A stretch of DNA of 20,473 nucleotides, taken from an uncultured Bacilli bacterium. GTDB taxonomy: Bacteria; Bacillota_I; Bacilli_A; RF39; UBA660. The translations under genes and the position numbers were made by a program. Position 1 is the stretch's first letter; each line of letters opens with the position of its first letter. Positions 1 through 7,128 of the stretch are shown piece by piece. Below the pieces are notes generated by a model, which worked only from the letters and a program-made list of their open reading frames with translations, made no database searches and had not been told where the DNA came from. Where the stretch lies: positions 1-20,473 of the forward strand of contig CAJTKB010000027.1 in assembly GCA_910576925.1 (NCBI GenBank). Direction: 5' to 3'.

Positions 1-1
1 A

Positions 2-700
2 AATTTTTCCGCTTATGTTTCAACAAATTCAAGACATTTTCAAATACTATTGACAAAATATTCTTTAGAAACTATCAAAAATAAAGAGTTAGAAACATTT
101 ATAAATGAAGTTGATAAGATTGCACAAAAAATAGGACACAAAAGAGCTGGTATTACATTTGCCAAAAAAGTTTACGAACTAGCAAAGCAATCAGTTCCAT
201 CATGTCCATTTTCTGAATATACACAATTAATTATAGACAATTGTGTAGTTGCTTTAATCCAATCAATTGAAACAACTAAAGAGATTATATCAAAGATGCA
301 AGAAATTGCCAATACATTACCAGAGTATGAAACTGTAAAAAGTATGCCAGGAGCAGGTCCAAGACTTGCACCACTTTTAATTGCTGAAATTGGAGATGTT
401 AGAAAATTTAAAGATTCTAGCAGTTTAATTGCTTATGCTGAAATAGATGCTCCACCTTATCAATCTGGCCAATTTGAAGCAACAAATAGGCATATCTCCA
501 AACGGGGTAATAAATATTTAAGAAAAACTGGTTATGAAGTAATGAAAGCGATTAAATCTTTTTATAGTATTGGTAATGAATTTTATGATTATATGTTAAA
601 AAAAGAATCCGAAGGCAAGAAGAAAAAAGTCGCTAAAATAGCAGCTTTAAATAAGTTTCTAAGGCAATATTATGCAAAGTTAATCAAGTTATACAATTAA
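2..700 (+). CDS. IS110-family transposase, 5'-truncated by window edge
   Basis: This is the C-terminal part of an IS110-type transposase, the enzyme that moves the insertion sequence. The frame is open from base 2, so the gene starts before the window; the TTG at 50 is an internal codon and not a credible start. The C-terminal transposase_20-type domain is clear: the segment MPGAGPRLAPLLIAEIGD, followed by FKDSSSLIAYAEIDAPPYQSG and HISKRGNKYLRKTGYEV, is the helix-hairpin-helix and Ser-containing region typical of the family. The N-terminal DEDD RuvC-like domain is outside the window. The gene ends with TAA after a Lys-rich tail. No terminal inverted repeat was recognised in the roughly 200 bases that follow, as expected for IS110, whose ends are poorly marked. 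It sits beside other mobile-element debris. Confidence 0.88.
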   Translation, partial: NFSAYVSTNSRHFQILLTKYSLETIKNKELETFINEVDKIAQKIGHKRAGITFAKKVYELAKQSVPSCPFSEYTQLIIDNCVVALIQSIETTKEIISKMQEIANTLPEYETVKSMPGAGPRLAPLLIAEIGDVRKFKDSSSLIAYAEIDAPPYQSGQFEATNRHISKRGNKYLRKTGYEVMKAIKSFYSIGNEFYDYMLKKESEGKKKKVAKIAALNKFLRQYYAKLIKLYN

Positions 701-906
701 AAATTTTTGACCTTATTTATGGTGTTTTTGTCATGCAATAATATTCTAATTTAAACTTTTTTATTTTTTATCAAAAAACTATTGATTTATATTAGCAAGT
801 TTGTTTATAAACTTAATACATTTCTATTATAGCATTTTTTAACATTATAGTCACTAAATAATGCTGTATAGCTAAGTAATAATGTAACATTACAATTTGT
901 AATTTC
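701..906. other. intergenic, no gene seen
   Basis: An AT-rich stretch between the transposase stop and the recombinase remnant. It must contain the right end of the IS110-type element, but no clear inverted repeat, hairpin or promoter could be picked out by eye. Confidence 0.4.
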
Positions 907-1234
907 TTATTTCAAAACCACTTTTCTAACATGTGGTGCTTCATCTGTTAATGTATATTCTTCTTTTTCTATTTTCTTTTTACTAATTCTTTTCTTACAG
1001 CAATTACATTTATAGTAAATATGTTCTTCTCCAGTATGACTTGTACTTGATTCTCCACCCATAATTTTATTGCATTTTGAGCAAAGTATTTTTTGCTGAA
1101 ACTCATTCTTCTCGATATACTTTATAAATTTCATACCCTTTAAATTCACATAATTTTTTAAGTCTTTCTTCTTGTTCATCTAAACTATGGCCAAACCTTG
1201 ACTGATCTTCAGTTGAAACTCTTATGGAACACAT
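907..1234 (-). pseudogene. Large serine recombinase remnant (N-terminus fused to zinc ribbon)
   Basis: This is debris of a large serine recombinase. From the ATG at 1234 one frame reads IRVSTEDQSRFGHSLDEQEE then RLKKLCEFKGYEIYKVY, closely matching the N-terminus of the intact recombinase at 12139 (IRVSTEDQ, CEFKGYEVYKVY). It stops at TGA 1105-1103. The zinc-ribbon part (CSKCNKIMGGESSTSHTGE, then YYKCNCCKKRIS) lies in a different frame ending at 907. Most of the catalytic domain and the whole recombinase domain between them are gone. The 90-codon open frame from 1179 is therefore an accident: its first 23 or so codons are the recombinase N-terminus read out of frame. Catalytic Ser is kept but the protein cannot be active. 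The origin of the last residues (TLTDEAPHVRKVVLK) is unknown. Confidence 0.8.
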
Positions 1235-1440
1235 ATACCGTATTATTTTAGAACACTAGATATAATCAATTTTGAATATAAAATAAATACCAATATTACT
1301 ATTGGTACACAATTAAGACAAGAAAAAGTCCATATTGATAAATTGAACATAACTTTATCATTAGGACTTTAAAGCAGCAAATTTCAAATTAAAAATAGTA
1401 ATTGTTGAAAAAATATCCATCAATAGAATAATATTAATTA

Positions 1441-1854
1441 TTATTTTTTCTTATGTGTTTCAGATTGTTCATGTGATTCATAGGTACCTATAAATTGTAA
1501 TATTAATTTTCTTTTTTCATTATCAACAACATATCTTGAAAATTCTCTGAAATTTCCACCTGATTGAGCTAAAGCCAAAAAATTATCTATATCAAATCCA
1601 TTCATATATTTTCTTTGACTTTGTAATGATAATTTATAATATTTATTTGGGTAAATTTCATATCCAGATTCTGTTTCTTTTCCATCTAAAATAATTTTTT
1701 TATCTGGATTGTCTTTATATGCCATTAAATCAACACAATAAATATAATCCAAAATTAATAATAATCCTTCAAAATTATATGGTAGTTTATACTTTTCTCT
1801 TGCTTCATTATATTTTGCCTGTAATTTTTTTAAACCTTCATTGTTCTCATACAA
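1441..1854 (-). CDS. Hypothetical protein; probable C-terminal half of the split gene at 1876-2457
   Basis: 137 codons from a TTG, family not recognised. The sequence is charged and soluble-looking, with no signal peptide or membrane segment (KLQAKYNEAREKYKLPYNFE; YKLSLQSQRKYMNGFDIDNF; a Lys-rich C-terminus). It is in the same frame as the upstream metallopeptidase-like gene and separated from its TAG by only seven codons (YFISINF), which read naturally as a continuation. No Shine-Dalgarno precedes the TTG. I therefore infer that this is the C-terminal part of one gene of about 331 codons, broken by a point mutation to TAG, rather than an independently started gene. It could still be translated by reinitiation. 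Confidence 0.55.
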   Translation of the reverse strand: MYENNEGLKKLQAKYNEAREKYKLPYNFEGLLLILDYIYCVDLMAYKDNPDKKIILDGKETESGYEIYPNKYYKLSLQSQRKYMNGFDIDNFLALAQSGGNFREFSRYVVDNEKRKLILQFIGTYESHEQSETHKKK

Positions 1855-1875
1855 AAAGTTTATTGAAATAAAATA

Positions 1876-2457
1876 CTATTTTGATACATCTATCATTGCT
1901 GCAAGTTTACTCAATAAAGTATCATACATTTCATAATTATGTAATCTCGAAACCACTGTGCCATTACTAACCATTCTTAAATTTTCTGATGGTATTAGTT
2001 TTTCTTCAAAAGATATATTGTGAATTTCTGAATATACTTTTTCAGCAAAATATTGTGTTTGTGCTTCCATTATTAATCTTCCAATATTACTTTCTTGATT
2101 AATTCCCACTTCACTATTATTGGGATTTGTTTGTGCTGCGTGGTGTAATTCGTGATAGACAGTCATTTCTCTAAGTGGTTCTTCCAAATTATCTCTAATA
2201 AATATTGTTTTTGTTTTTGAATCTCTAAAACCTTTAATATCATGACCATTTTCTAAATATACTCTATGATTTTCATCATAAAATTCGACTTTGCTAGCAA
2301 ACATCATAGCATTGTCTATTGATTTTTCTAACTTAATATTATCAGGGATTAGATTATCTTTTACTAGAATATAAAAATAGTTTGTAAAATAAGTTAATGT
2401 TTGGTCATCTAAAGTAGTTTTTTTGCTTTTAATTAATTTTTTTATTTCTTCATACAT
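1876..2457 (-). CDS. HExxH putative zinc metallopeptidase, N-terminal half of a split gene
   Basis: 193 aa. The motif YHELHHAAQ (His102, Glu103, His106) is a zincin-type HExxH, the usual zinc-binding and catalytic signature of metallopeptidases. It follows an acidic region resembling the run-up in IrrE/ImmA-like or SprT-like peptidases (FRDSKTKTIFIRDNLEEP, then LREMTVYHEL). A downstream Glu as third ligand may lie in the IMEAQTQYFAEKVY segment (EAQTQYFAE), which is typical in spacing. There is no signal peptide or membrane helix, so it is probably cytoplasmic. The ATG at 2457 has a good Shine-Dalgarno (AGGAAGGG). The frame ends with TAG and continues open in the same frame into the 1441-1854 segment. 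The exact family and substrate are unknown; an antitoxin- or repressor-cleaving role is possible but not shown. Confidence 0.65.
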   Translation of the reverse strand: MYEEIKKLIKSKKTTLDDQTLTYFTNYFYILVKDNLIPDNIKLEKSIDNAMMFASKVEFYDENHRVYLENGHDIKGFRDSKTKTIFIRDNLEEPLREMTVYHELHHAAQTNPNNSEVGINQESNIGRLIMEAQTQYFAEKVYSEIHNISFEEKLIPSENLRMVSNGTVVSRLHNYEMYDTLLSKLAAMIDVSK

Positions 2458-2479
2458 TTTTTACCCTTCCTTATAAATT

Positions 2480-2509
2480 TATAAGATAATTCTTATAATG
2501 TATATTATA
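2480..2509 (-). promoter_or_regulatory. -10 box and palindromic operator candidate upstream of the HExxH gene
   Basis: On the minus strand a consensus TATAAT lies at 2509-2504. Just downstream is a perfect palindrome TATAAGA-TAAT-TCTTATA at 2480-2497, between the -10 box and the Shine-Dalgarno of the gene at 2457. Its position over the transcription start suggests a repressor site. A -35 box is not clear (TTAACA occurs with a 19-base spacer). Confidence 0.4.
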
Positions 2510-2719
2510 TCATTAAATCGCTATTTTTTGTTAAATTAAACTATTAAAAAATTAAATATATCAGTCAACAAACAAGTATCTACTAAAGTATCCTTTTAAA
2601 CAAGCATGCTAAAAATAAGGCCTAGATTGATTTTTATGCAACTTTTTTATCACTTTTTATCAGATACTTTATTCTTATTTACTATAAATAAATGAGTGAT
2701 ACAATACATCAATTCATTT
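2510..2719. other. intergenic, no gene seen
   Basis: AT-rich sequence between the HExxH gene promoter and the tRNA-Thr terminator. No convincing gene, tRNA or repeat was seen. If the tRNA-Thr flank is an attachment site, the accessory region would begin here and run to the left. Confidence 0.35.
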
Positions 2720-2807
2720 ATGAAAAAAGTCCATAATATCAAATACTATGAACTTTGTTTATATTATCTTACACTTAAAGGTGCAAGTTTTAACCTCAAT
2801 GGTGCCG
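2720..2807 (-). repeat. tRNA-Thr 3' end and flank, inverted copy of 17789-17875
   Basis: Read on the minus strand, this 88-bp block starts with the last bases of tRNA-Thr (CGGCACCA). It continues TTGAGGTTAAAA, a small hairpin (CTTGCAC-N6-GTGTAAG), then the tRNA terminator and TTTTTTCAT. The same block occurs on the plus strand at 17789-17875 with only three substitutions and one missing T. The two copies lie in opposite orientation about 15 kb apart. Confidence 0.9.
2723..2756 (-). terminator. Rho-independent terminator of the tRNA-Arg/tRNA-Thr transcript
   Basis: On the minus strand, AAAGTTCATAGTAT, loop TTG, ATATTATGGACTTT forms a 14-bp stem (two G-T pairs) followed by a T run. It lies about 45 bases after the CCA end of tRNA-Thr. 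Confidence 0.85.
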
Positions 2808-2873
2808 ATAGACAGAATTGAACTGTCCGCTGATCCTTACCAAGGATCTGTTTTACCACTAAACTATATCGGC
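2800..2873 (-). tRNA. tRNA-Thr(GGT)
   Basis: A complete cloverleaf on the minus strand: acceptor GCCGATA/TATCGGC, D stem GTTT/AAAC, anticodon stem GATCC/GGATC with loop TTGGTAA (anticodon GGT, decoding ACC and ACT), T stem GACAG/CTGTC with loop TTCAATT, discriminator A, and CCA encoded. It lies 29 bases after tRNA-Arg in the same orientation and is followed by a strong terminator. Its 3' end and flank are duplicated at 17789, so it may be an attachment target. Confidence 0.95.
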
Positions 2874-2902
2874 ATTATGATTTATATAGTATAAAGCAAA
2901 AA

Positions 2903-2977
2903 TGGTGTCTAGGGCGAGAATCGAACCCACATTACTTTCTTCGGAGGAAAGCGTTTTATCCATTAAACTACCTAAAC
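2903..2977 (-). tRNA. tRNA-Arg(CCG)
   Basis: A cloverleaf on the minus strand: acceptor GTTTAGG/CCTAGAC (one G-T pair), anticodon stem CTTTC/GAAAG with loop CTCCGAA (anticodon CCG, decoding CGG), T-loop GGTTCGATTC, discriminator A, CCA encoded. It begins only 9 bases after the stop codon of the lipoprotein gene, so it may be transcribed with that gene. tRNA-Thr follows. Confidence 0.95.
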
Positions 2978-2986
2978 AGTAAAAAA

Positions 2987-3454
2987 TTAATTATTACAAC
3001 TAGAGCCATATTTTTTATATACAGCAAGTAATGTATCTAATTTTACTTTTCCATCTTCTTCAAATATATTTCCTTCTTTTCCTTCTATTTCTATTATTTT
3101 AGAACTATCTACTTTGTTGTAATTAATAGTCGTTTTACTAGTTACAGTATTAGCATTAGTAGTAACAGTATTTATATAATATTTGATATTCTTATATTTT
3201 GAAAATACTTTTTCATATGAATCTTTATATTTTTTTAGTGTTTGTTCATTATTAGAAGTTATTTTCTCTGTTGAAATAGTCTTCTTTACATAATCACCTT
3301 CATAATACACTTCATACTTTATATCAGCAGTTGTATCACTATCACTTAGAGTTGCCTCTTTAGTACAAGTTATAAGTTTATAATTACTTGTACTTTCACA
3401 ACCAGTTAATAGTAGTATAAAAATTATTATAAATAACATACTTATCTTCTTCAT
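2987..3454 (-). CDS. Small secreted lipoprotein of unknown function
   Basis: 155 aa from the ATG at 3454. The N-terminus is a lipoprotein signal peptide: MKK, a hydrophobic stretch ending FILLLTGC, with lipobox LTGC and lipidated Cys19. The mature part is polar and rich in Ser, Thr, Lys and Tyr, and ends KKYGSSCNN. It resembles the small extracytoplasmic DUF1307-like lipoproteins of Firmicutes in size and style, but this is not certain. The ATG is preferred over the GTG at 3466 because the AAGGTGAT Shine-Dalgarno lies just upstream of the ATG and includes that GTG. The gene follows the DUF1003 gene with one base between stop and start, so the two are translationally coupled. It probably acts at the outer face of the membrane. 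Confidence 0.75.
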   Translation of the reverse strand: MKKISMLFIIIFILLLTGCESTSNYKLITCTKEATLSDSDTTADIKYEVYYEGDYVKKTISTEKITSNNEQTLKKYKDSYEKVFSKYKNIKYYINTVTTNANTVTSKTTINYNKVDSSKIIEIEGKEGNIFEEDGKVKLDTLLAVYKKYGSSCNN

Positions 3455-3455
3455 T

Positions 3456-3995
3456 TTAATTATCACCTTTTTTTAGCATTTCTATATTTTGTCTATTTTC
3501 TTCTAGAATTTTTTTCAATCTTTTTTGTTCACTCATAATTATATCTATTTTATCATGTAATTCTTCTAATATTAATTCACTTTTCAAGTCTATTCTATAA
3601 TCATTTTGATCTCTTAAACTATCTTTTTTGGCTTGACGATTTTGACTCATCATTATTATAGGAGCCTGAAGTGCTGCAATACAAGATAAAAGTAAATTTA
3701 ATAGTATAAAAGGATATTTATCTATAGCATTTTCTTTCAATATTACCCCGTTTATTATTATCCATAATATTAAAAATAAAGTAAATGTTATTATAAAACT
3801 CCAGCTTCCAGCTTTTTCTGATATTTTATCGGCTACTACATCACCAAAAGTTTTTTTAGAGTCCTCTTCCTTATCTACATCAATAGAAATTGGTTGATCT
3901 ACAAGTAAATCAAGTAATTCTTCCTCATCTTTTGCATCTATATCAGAATTTAATAACATTTTAACTATTTCTTTTTTTGTTTTTTTACTATTCAT
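3456..3995 (-). CDS. DUF1003 family membrane protein
   Basis: 179 aa. The DUF1003 signature is clear: a short pre-segment DKISEKAGSWSFI, transmembrane helix 1 at about residues 64-86, transmembrane helix 2 at about 94-116, and the conserved tail SQNRQAKKDSLRDQNDYRID followed by a helical, charged C-terminus. The N-terminal 60 residues are acidic and cytoplasmic. The biochemical function of this family is not known. The start is supported by GGTGAT four bases upstream of the ATG. It is the first gene of a short operon with the lipoprotein and perhaps the two tRNA genes. An alpha/beta hydrolase gene is divergent from it. Confidence 0.85.
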   Translation of the reverse strand: MNSKKTKKEIVKMLLNSDIDAKDEEELLDLLVDQPISIDVDKEEDSKKTFGDVVADKISEKAGSWSFIITFTLFLILWIIINGVILKENAIDKYPFILLNLLLSCIAALQAPIIMMSQNRQAKKDSLRDQNDYRIDLKSELILEELHDKIDIIMSEQKRLKKILEENRQNIEMLKKGDN

Positions 3996-4123
3996 AATAT
4001 CACCAACAATTTAATTATAACATAAATTTTAAAATATTAAAAATTAGCCTTCAATTATAAGTAAAGCAAATGTAAATTTAAACACTTTTTTAATATTCGC
4101 ATAGATTATTATAGGTGAAATAT

Positions 4124-4879
4124 ATGTATTATGAATTTTTAGATTATGAAATGTATTATGAAAAAGTTGGTTGTGGCAATAAAAACATTTTAATATTACC
4201 TGGTTGGGGAGAAACTAGAATAACATTCTTTAAAATGATCAATTACCTTTCAGATGGATTTACTGTATATATTGTTGATTATCCTGGTTTTGGTAATAGT
4301 CCCTTTCCAAATAAAGATATGACAATATATGACTATGCACTATTAATCAAAAACTTTATGACAGACTTAGAAATTAATGATCCTCTTATTATCGCCCACT
4401 CTTTTGGTGGTAGAATTGCAACTATTTTAAATGGTGTTTTAAATGTAAAAATAAGCAAAATGCTTCTTATGGATATTGCAGGAATTAAACCTAAAAAAAG
4501 TTTGAAAAGTAAAATCAAAGAAAAAGTTTATAAAATAAAGAAAAAATTTATTAATCTATTTTGTAAAAACAGGAAAGAAAAGTTAGAAAAATTAAGAAAA
4601 AAATATGGTTCAAGTGATTATAATAGCTTACCAATTAATATGCTTACAACCTTTAGAAATGTTATTTCGGAAGATTTAAAGGACTATTTTAATAATATTA
4701 ATAGTGAGGTTTTATTAATTTGGGGAGCTAAAGATATAGATACTCCTCTTAAAGATGCTTATTATATTAATAAGAAGATTAAAAATTCTCATTTAATAAT
4801 ATTCCCTTATGGAAGTCACTTTACCTATTTAGAATATATCGACAATATTAATTTAATTATTGAAAATTTTATAAAATAA
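4124..4879 (+). CDS. Alpha/beta hydrolase
   Basis: 251 aa from ATG 4124. It has the classic alpha/beta-hydrolase order: LPGWGETR (oxyanion-hole loop, about residues 25-32), the strand DYPGFGNSP, nucleophile elbow AHSFGG with Ser93, acid Asp204 in WGAKDIDTP, and His232 in YGSHFTYLE. All three catalytic residues are present, so an active esterase, lipase or C-C hydrolase is expected; the substrate cannot be read. A very basic insertion at about residues 115-165 forms the cap region and may contact membrane or nucleic acid. No signal peptide. The ATG at 4124 is chosen over the GTG at 4115 because AGGTGA at 4113-4118 is the ribosome binding site. It stands alone and converges on proS. Confidence 0.85.
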   Translation: MYYEFLDYEMYYEKVGCGNKNILILPGWGETRITFFKMINYLSDGFTVYIVDYPGFGNSPFPNKDMTIYDYALLIKNFMTDLEINDPLIIAHSFGGRIATILNGVLNVKISKMLLMDIAGIKPKKSLKSKIKEKVYKIKKKFINLFCKNRKEKLEKLRKKYGSSDYNSLPINMLTTFRNVISEDLKDYFNNINSEVLLIWGAKDIDTPLKDAYYINKKIKNSHLIIFPYGSHFTYLEYIDNINLIIENFIK

Positions 4880-4913
4880 AAAGTTATTAGCAATTATATA
4901 CTATAACTTTTTT
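4878..4913. terminator. Bidirectional terminator between the hydrolase gene and proS
   Basis: A 10-bp perfect stem, AAAAAGTTAT (4878-4887) with ATAACTTTTT (4903-4912), flanked by A and T runs. It serves the plus-strand hydrolase gene and, read the other way, the proS operon. Confidence 0.75.
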
Positions 4914-4917
4914 ATTT

Positions 4918-6351
4918 TTAATACTGTAGACCCCAAATAACAAGCTCTTTAGCTTTTTCTCCACAAACAACGCATTTGCCATCAATATGCTCTTCTTCTA
5001 TTATACAGCGTGATTTACAACCTCTTATTTCTTTCATCTTCTCTTCGCAAGAAAGCTTTCCACACCACATCGCTTTGATAAAACCTGGTTGAGTTGATAA
5101 TATTTTCTCTACCTCATCTAAATTATGTGCTGTAAATGTCAATTCATCTCTTCTTTTTAAGGCTTTATTATACATATCATTTTGCATTATTTCTAAAAGC
5201 TTTTCTACAACACTTGCTATATCACAATTAGATTCAACCACAATTTTTTCTCTAGTATCTCTTCTAGCAATTGTAATTTTTTTATCTTGTAAATCTCTTT
5301 TTCCTACTTCTATTCTAAGCGGAATACCATTTACTTCAGTATCTGCAAATTTAAAGCCTGGACTTTTATCAGAATTATCTATATATGTGCTTATTTCTGC
5401 TTTTATTAAAGCATCTTCTATTTCTTTTGTTTTATTATCTACTTCTTCTCCATTACCTATTGGAATAATAGCTACTTGCTTTGGTGCAATTCTTGGAGGT
5501 AATACTAATCCGTAATCATCACTATGAACCATAATTAAAGCCCCAATCATTCTAGTCGTTGTTCCCCAAGATGTCTGATAAGCATATTCATCTTTATTGT
5601 CTTTATTAGTAAATTTAACATCATAAGCTTTTGAAAACTTTTGTCCAAAGTAATGTGATGTTCCAGATTGTAAAGCTACTCCATTATACATTAAAGCCTC
5701 ATTTGTTAAAGTATATTCAGCTCCAGCAAATTTTTCTTTTTCTGTTTTTCTACCTCTAATAGAAGGAATTGCTAAAACTTCATTATGGAACCAATGATAT
5801 ACTTCCATCATCTTGTCTGTTTCTTGCTTTGCTTCCTCTTCAGTTTTATGGATAGTATGACCTTCTTGCCACAAAAATTCACGACTTCTTAAAAAAGGTC
5901 TTGTTTCTTTCTCCCATCTTAGAACGTTACACCATTGATTATATAGTTTAGGCAAATCTCTATGTGATTTTATATGTGTTTTATAATAATCACAAAATAA
6001 AGTTTCACTAGTTGGCCTTATACATAGGTTTTCTTCTAAGTTCTTTTCTCCACCTTTAGTTACCCAAGCAACTTCAGGCGCAAAACCTTCTACTAAATCT
6101 GTTTCTTTTTTTAAAAGATTTTCTGGAATTAATAAAGGCATTTGACAATTTACGTGACCCAATTTTTTAAATTCTTTATCTAATATTGCTTGCATTTTTT
6201 CCCATATAGCATAACCATTTGGTTCTATTACAATGCACCCCTTAACTGATGAGTAATCAGCAAGTCTTGCTACTCTTACTATATCTGTATACCATTTTGC
6301 AAAGTCCTTATCTCTTGATGTAATTAATTTATTCTCTTTTTTTTCATCCAT
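4918..6351 (-). CDS. proS: Prolyl-tRNA synthetase, type 3 (archaeal/eukaryotic-like)
   Basis: 477 aa, cytoplasmic. It charges tRNA-Pro with proline using ATP. Class II motifs are visible: RPTSETLF at about 112-119, motif 2 as RWEKETRPFLRSREFLWQEG at 145-164, and motif 3 in the GLVLPPRIAPKQVAI region, followed by the anticodon-binding domain (EVGKRDLQDKKITIARRD). The C-terminal domain has a Cys-rich segment (CGKLSC, CKSRC, CVVCG) and ends in WGLQY; a terminal Tyr is typical of type 3. There is no INS editing domain of the bacterial type. The length is normal for the type. The start follows an AGGTGAT site. It is last in the tkt-sirA-yneF-proS run, 38 bases after yneF. Type 3 enzymes occur in Mycoplasma and many Bacilli. 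Confidence 0.97.
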   Translation of the reverse strand: MDEKKENKLITSRDKDFAKWYTDIVRVARLADYSSVKGCIVIEPNGYAIWEKMQAILDKEFKKLGHVNCQMPLLIPENLLKKETDLVEGFAPEVAWVTKGGEKNLEENLCIRPTSETLFCDYYKTHIKSHRDLPKLYNQWCNVLRWEKETRPFLRSREFLWQEGHTIHKTEEEAKQETDKMMEVYHWFHNEVLAIPSIRGRKTEKEKFAGAEYTLTNEALMYNGVALQSGTSHYFGQKFSKAYDVKFTNKDNKDEYAYQTSWGTTTRMIGALIMVHSDDYGLVLPPRIAPKQVAIIPIGNGEEVDNKTKEIEDALIKAEISTYIDNSDKSPGFKFADTEVNGIPLRIEVGKRDLQDKKITIARRDTREKIVVESNCDIASVVEKLLEIMQNDMYNKALKRRDELTFTAHNLDEVEKILSTQPGFIKAMWCGKLSCEEKMKEIRGCKSRCIIEEEHIDGKCVVCGEKAKELVIWGLQY

Positions 6352-6389
6352 TTTATCACCTACTTATAAACCTATAAAAGTAAATATAT

Positions 6390-6599
6390 CTACATATATT
6401 TACTCATTGATTTCATCATTTGATTAATTTGTTTTTGATTTGGTTTCCTACCCATTTGCATCATTAAAGCCTTTATCATTTCCTCATTTATTGGAGGATT
6501 ATCTTTCATATATTTTTTTATAAAATATCTTGCTACAACTACACCAATTATTATTCCTATTATAAGTCCTATTACAACCATTAAAATATCATGCCACAT
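6390..6599 (-). CDS. yneF: YneF/UPF0154 family single-pass membrane protein
   Basis: 69 aa. One N-terminal transmembrane helix (about residues 5-24, ILMVVIGLIIGIIIGVVVAR) is followed by the conserved cytoplasmic segment PPINEEMIKALMMQMGRKPN and the QKQINQMMKSM tail. This is the UPF0154 signature seen in YneF of Bacillus. Molecular function is unknown. Its place, just after sirA and tkt, is the same as in Bacillus subtilis, which supports the name. Shine-Dalgarno GGAGATGAT lies upstream. Confidence 0.9.
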   Translation of the reverse strand: MWHDILMVVIGLIIGIIIGVVVARYFIKKYMKDNPPINEEMIKALMMQMGRKPNQKQINQMMKSMSKYM

Positions 6600-6642
6600 A
6601 AAATCATCTCCTTATAACCATATTTTACTAAAAATAATATGA

Positions 6643-7068
6643 TTATACAAGCATTTTAAGACTATCAAGAAAAAAATAATCTTGATTTTTAAAATCACAT
6701 ACAAAGTAATTTAAATCGTAATTTAATAATATTTTAAAAAAGTAAGTAAAATCTTTATTACTTCTAATCTTAATATAATTATTCTTAATTTCCATAGTAG
6801 ACTCTTCTTCTAAATATAAGTTATTATATATATGCATATCTTTATCTTTTTTATAAGGTAAGTCTTGATGATATTTTAGAAATATTTTTCTATCTAATTT
6901 TTCTTTTGGAATAGCATTATTAACTTGATAAAAAATATTCATAGCATAATTAATATCATTAGGAACTAATTTATGAATTTGAGTCATTATATTATATAAG
7001 GAAGTGGGACTATCCTTATATAAACTACAAAAATTATCATTAATATTAAATACATAAAAAGTTCTCAT
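6643..7068 (-). CDS. sirA: SirA-like protein (sporulation inhibitor of replication)
   Basis: 141 aa. In Bacillus subtilis SirA (YneE) binds domain I of DnaA and blocks replication initiation when sporulation starts. Similar landmarks are visible here: the opening TFYVFNINDNFCSLYKDSP, the middle QVNNAIPKEKLD, the STMEIKNNYIKIRSN strand pair, and the closing NYFVCDFKNQDYFFLDSLK, in the same order and spacing as in SirA. Its position between tkt and yneF matches the Bacillus order. Identity is low, so function is inferred. Nothing in the window shows whether the organism sporulates; a non-sporulating host would use it differently. Start after GGTGAT. Confidence 0.75.
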   Translation of the reverse strand: MRTFYVFNINDNFCSLYKDSPTSLYNIMTQIHKLVPNDINYAMNIFYQVNNAIPKEKLDRKIFLKYHQDLPYKKDKDMHIYNNLYLEEESTMEIKNNYIKIRSNKDFTYFFKILLNYDLNYFVCDFKNQDYFFLDSLKMLV

Positions 7069-7128
7069 ATTATCACCAAATATATTATATAAAAATTTTA
7101 TTAAGATATTTGTCGAATTATATGAGTG

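Noticed and set aside
1252..1372. A 40-codon open run on the plus strand ending at TAA 1370 (INTNITIGTQLRQEKVHIDKL...)
   Set aside because: Reads like a gene tail but has no start, no recognised family and no support; could be a remnant or chance in AT-rich DNA.
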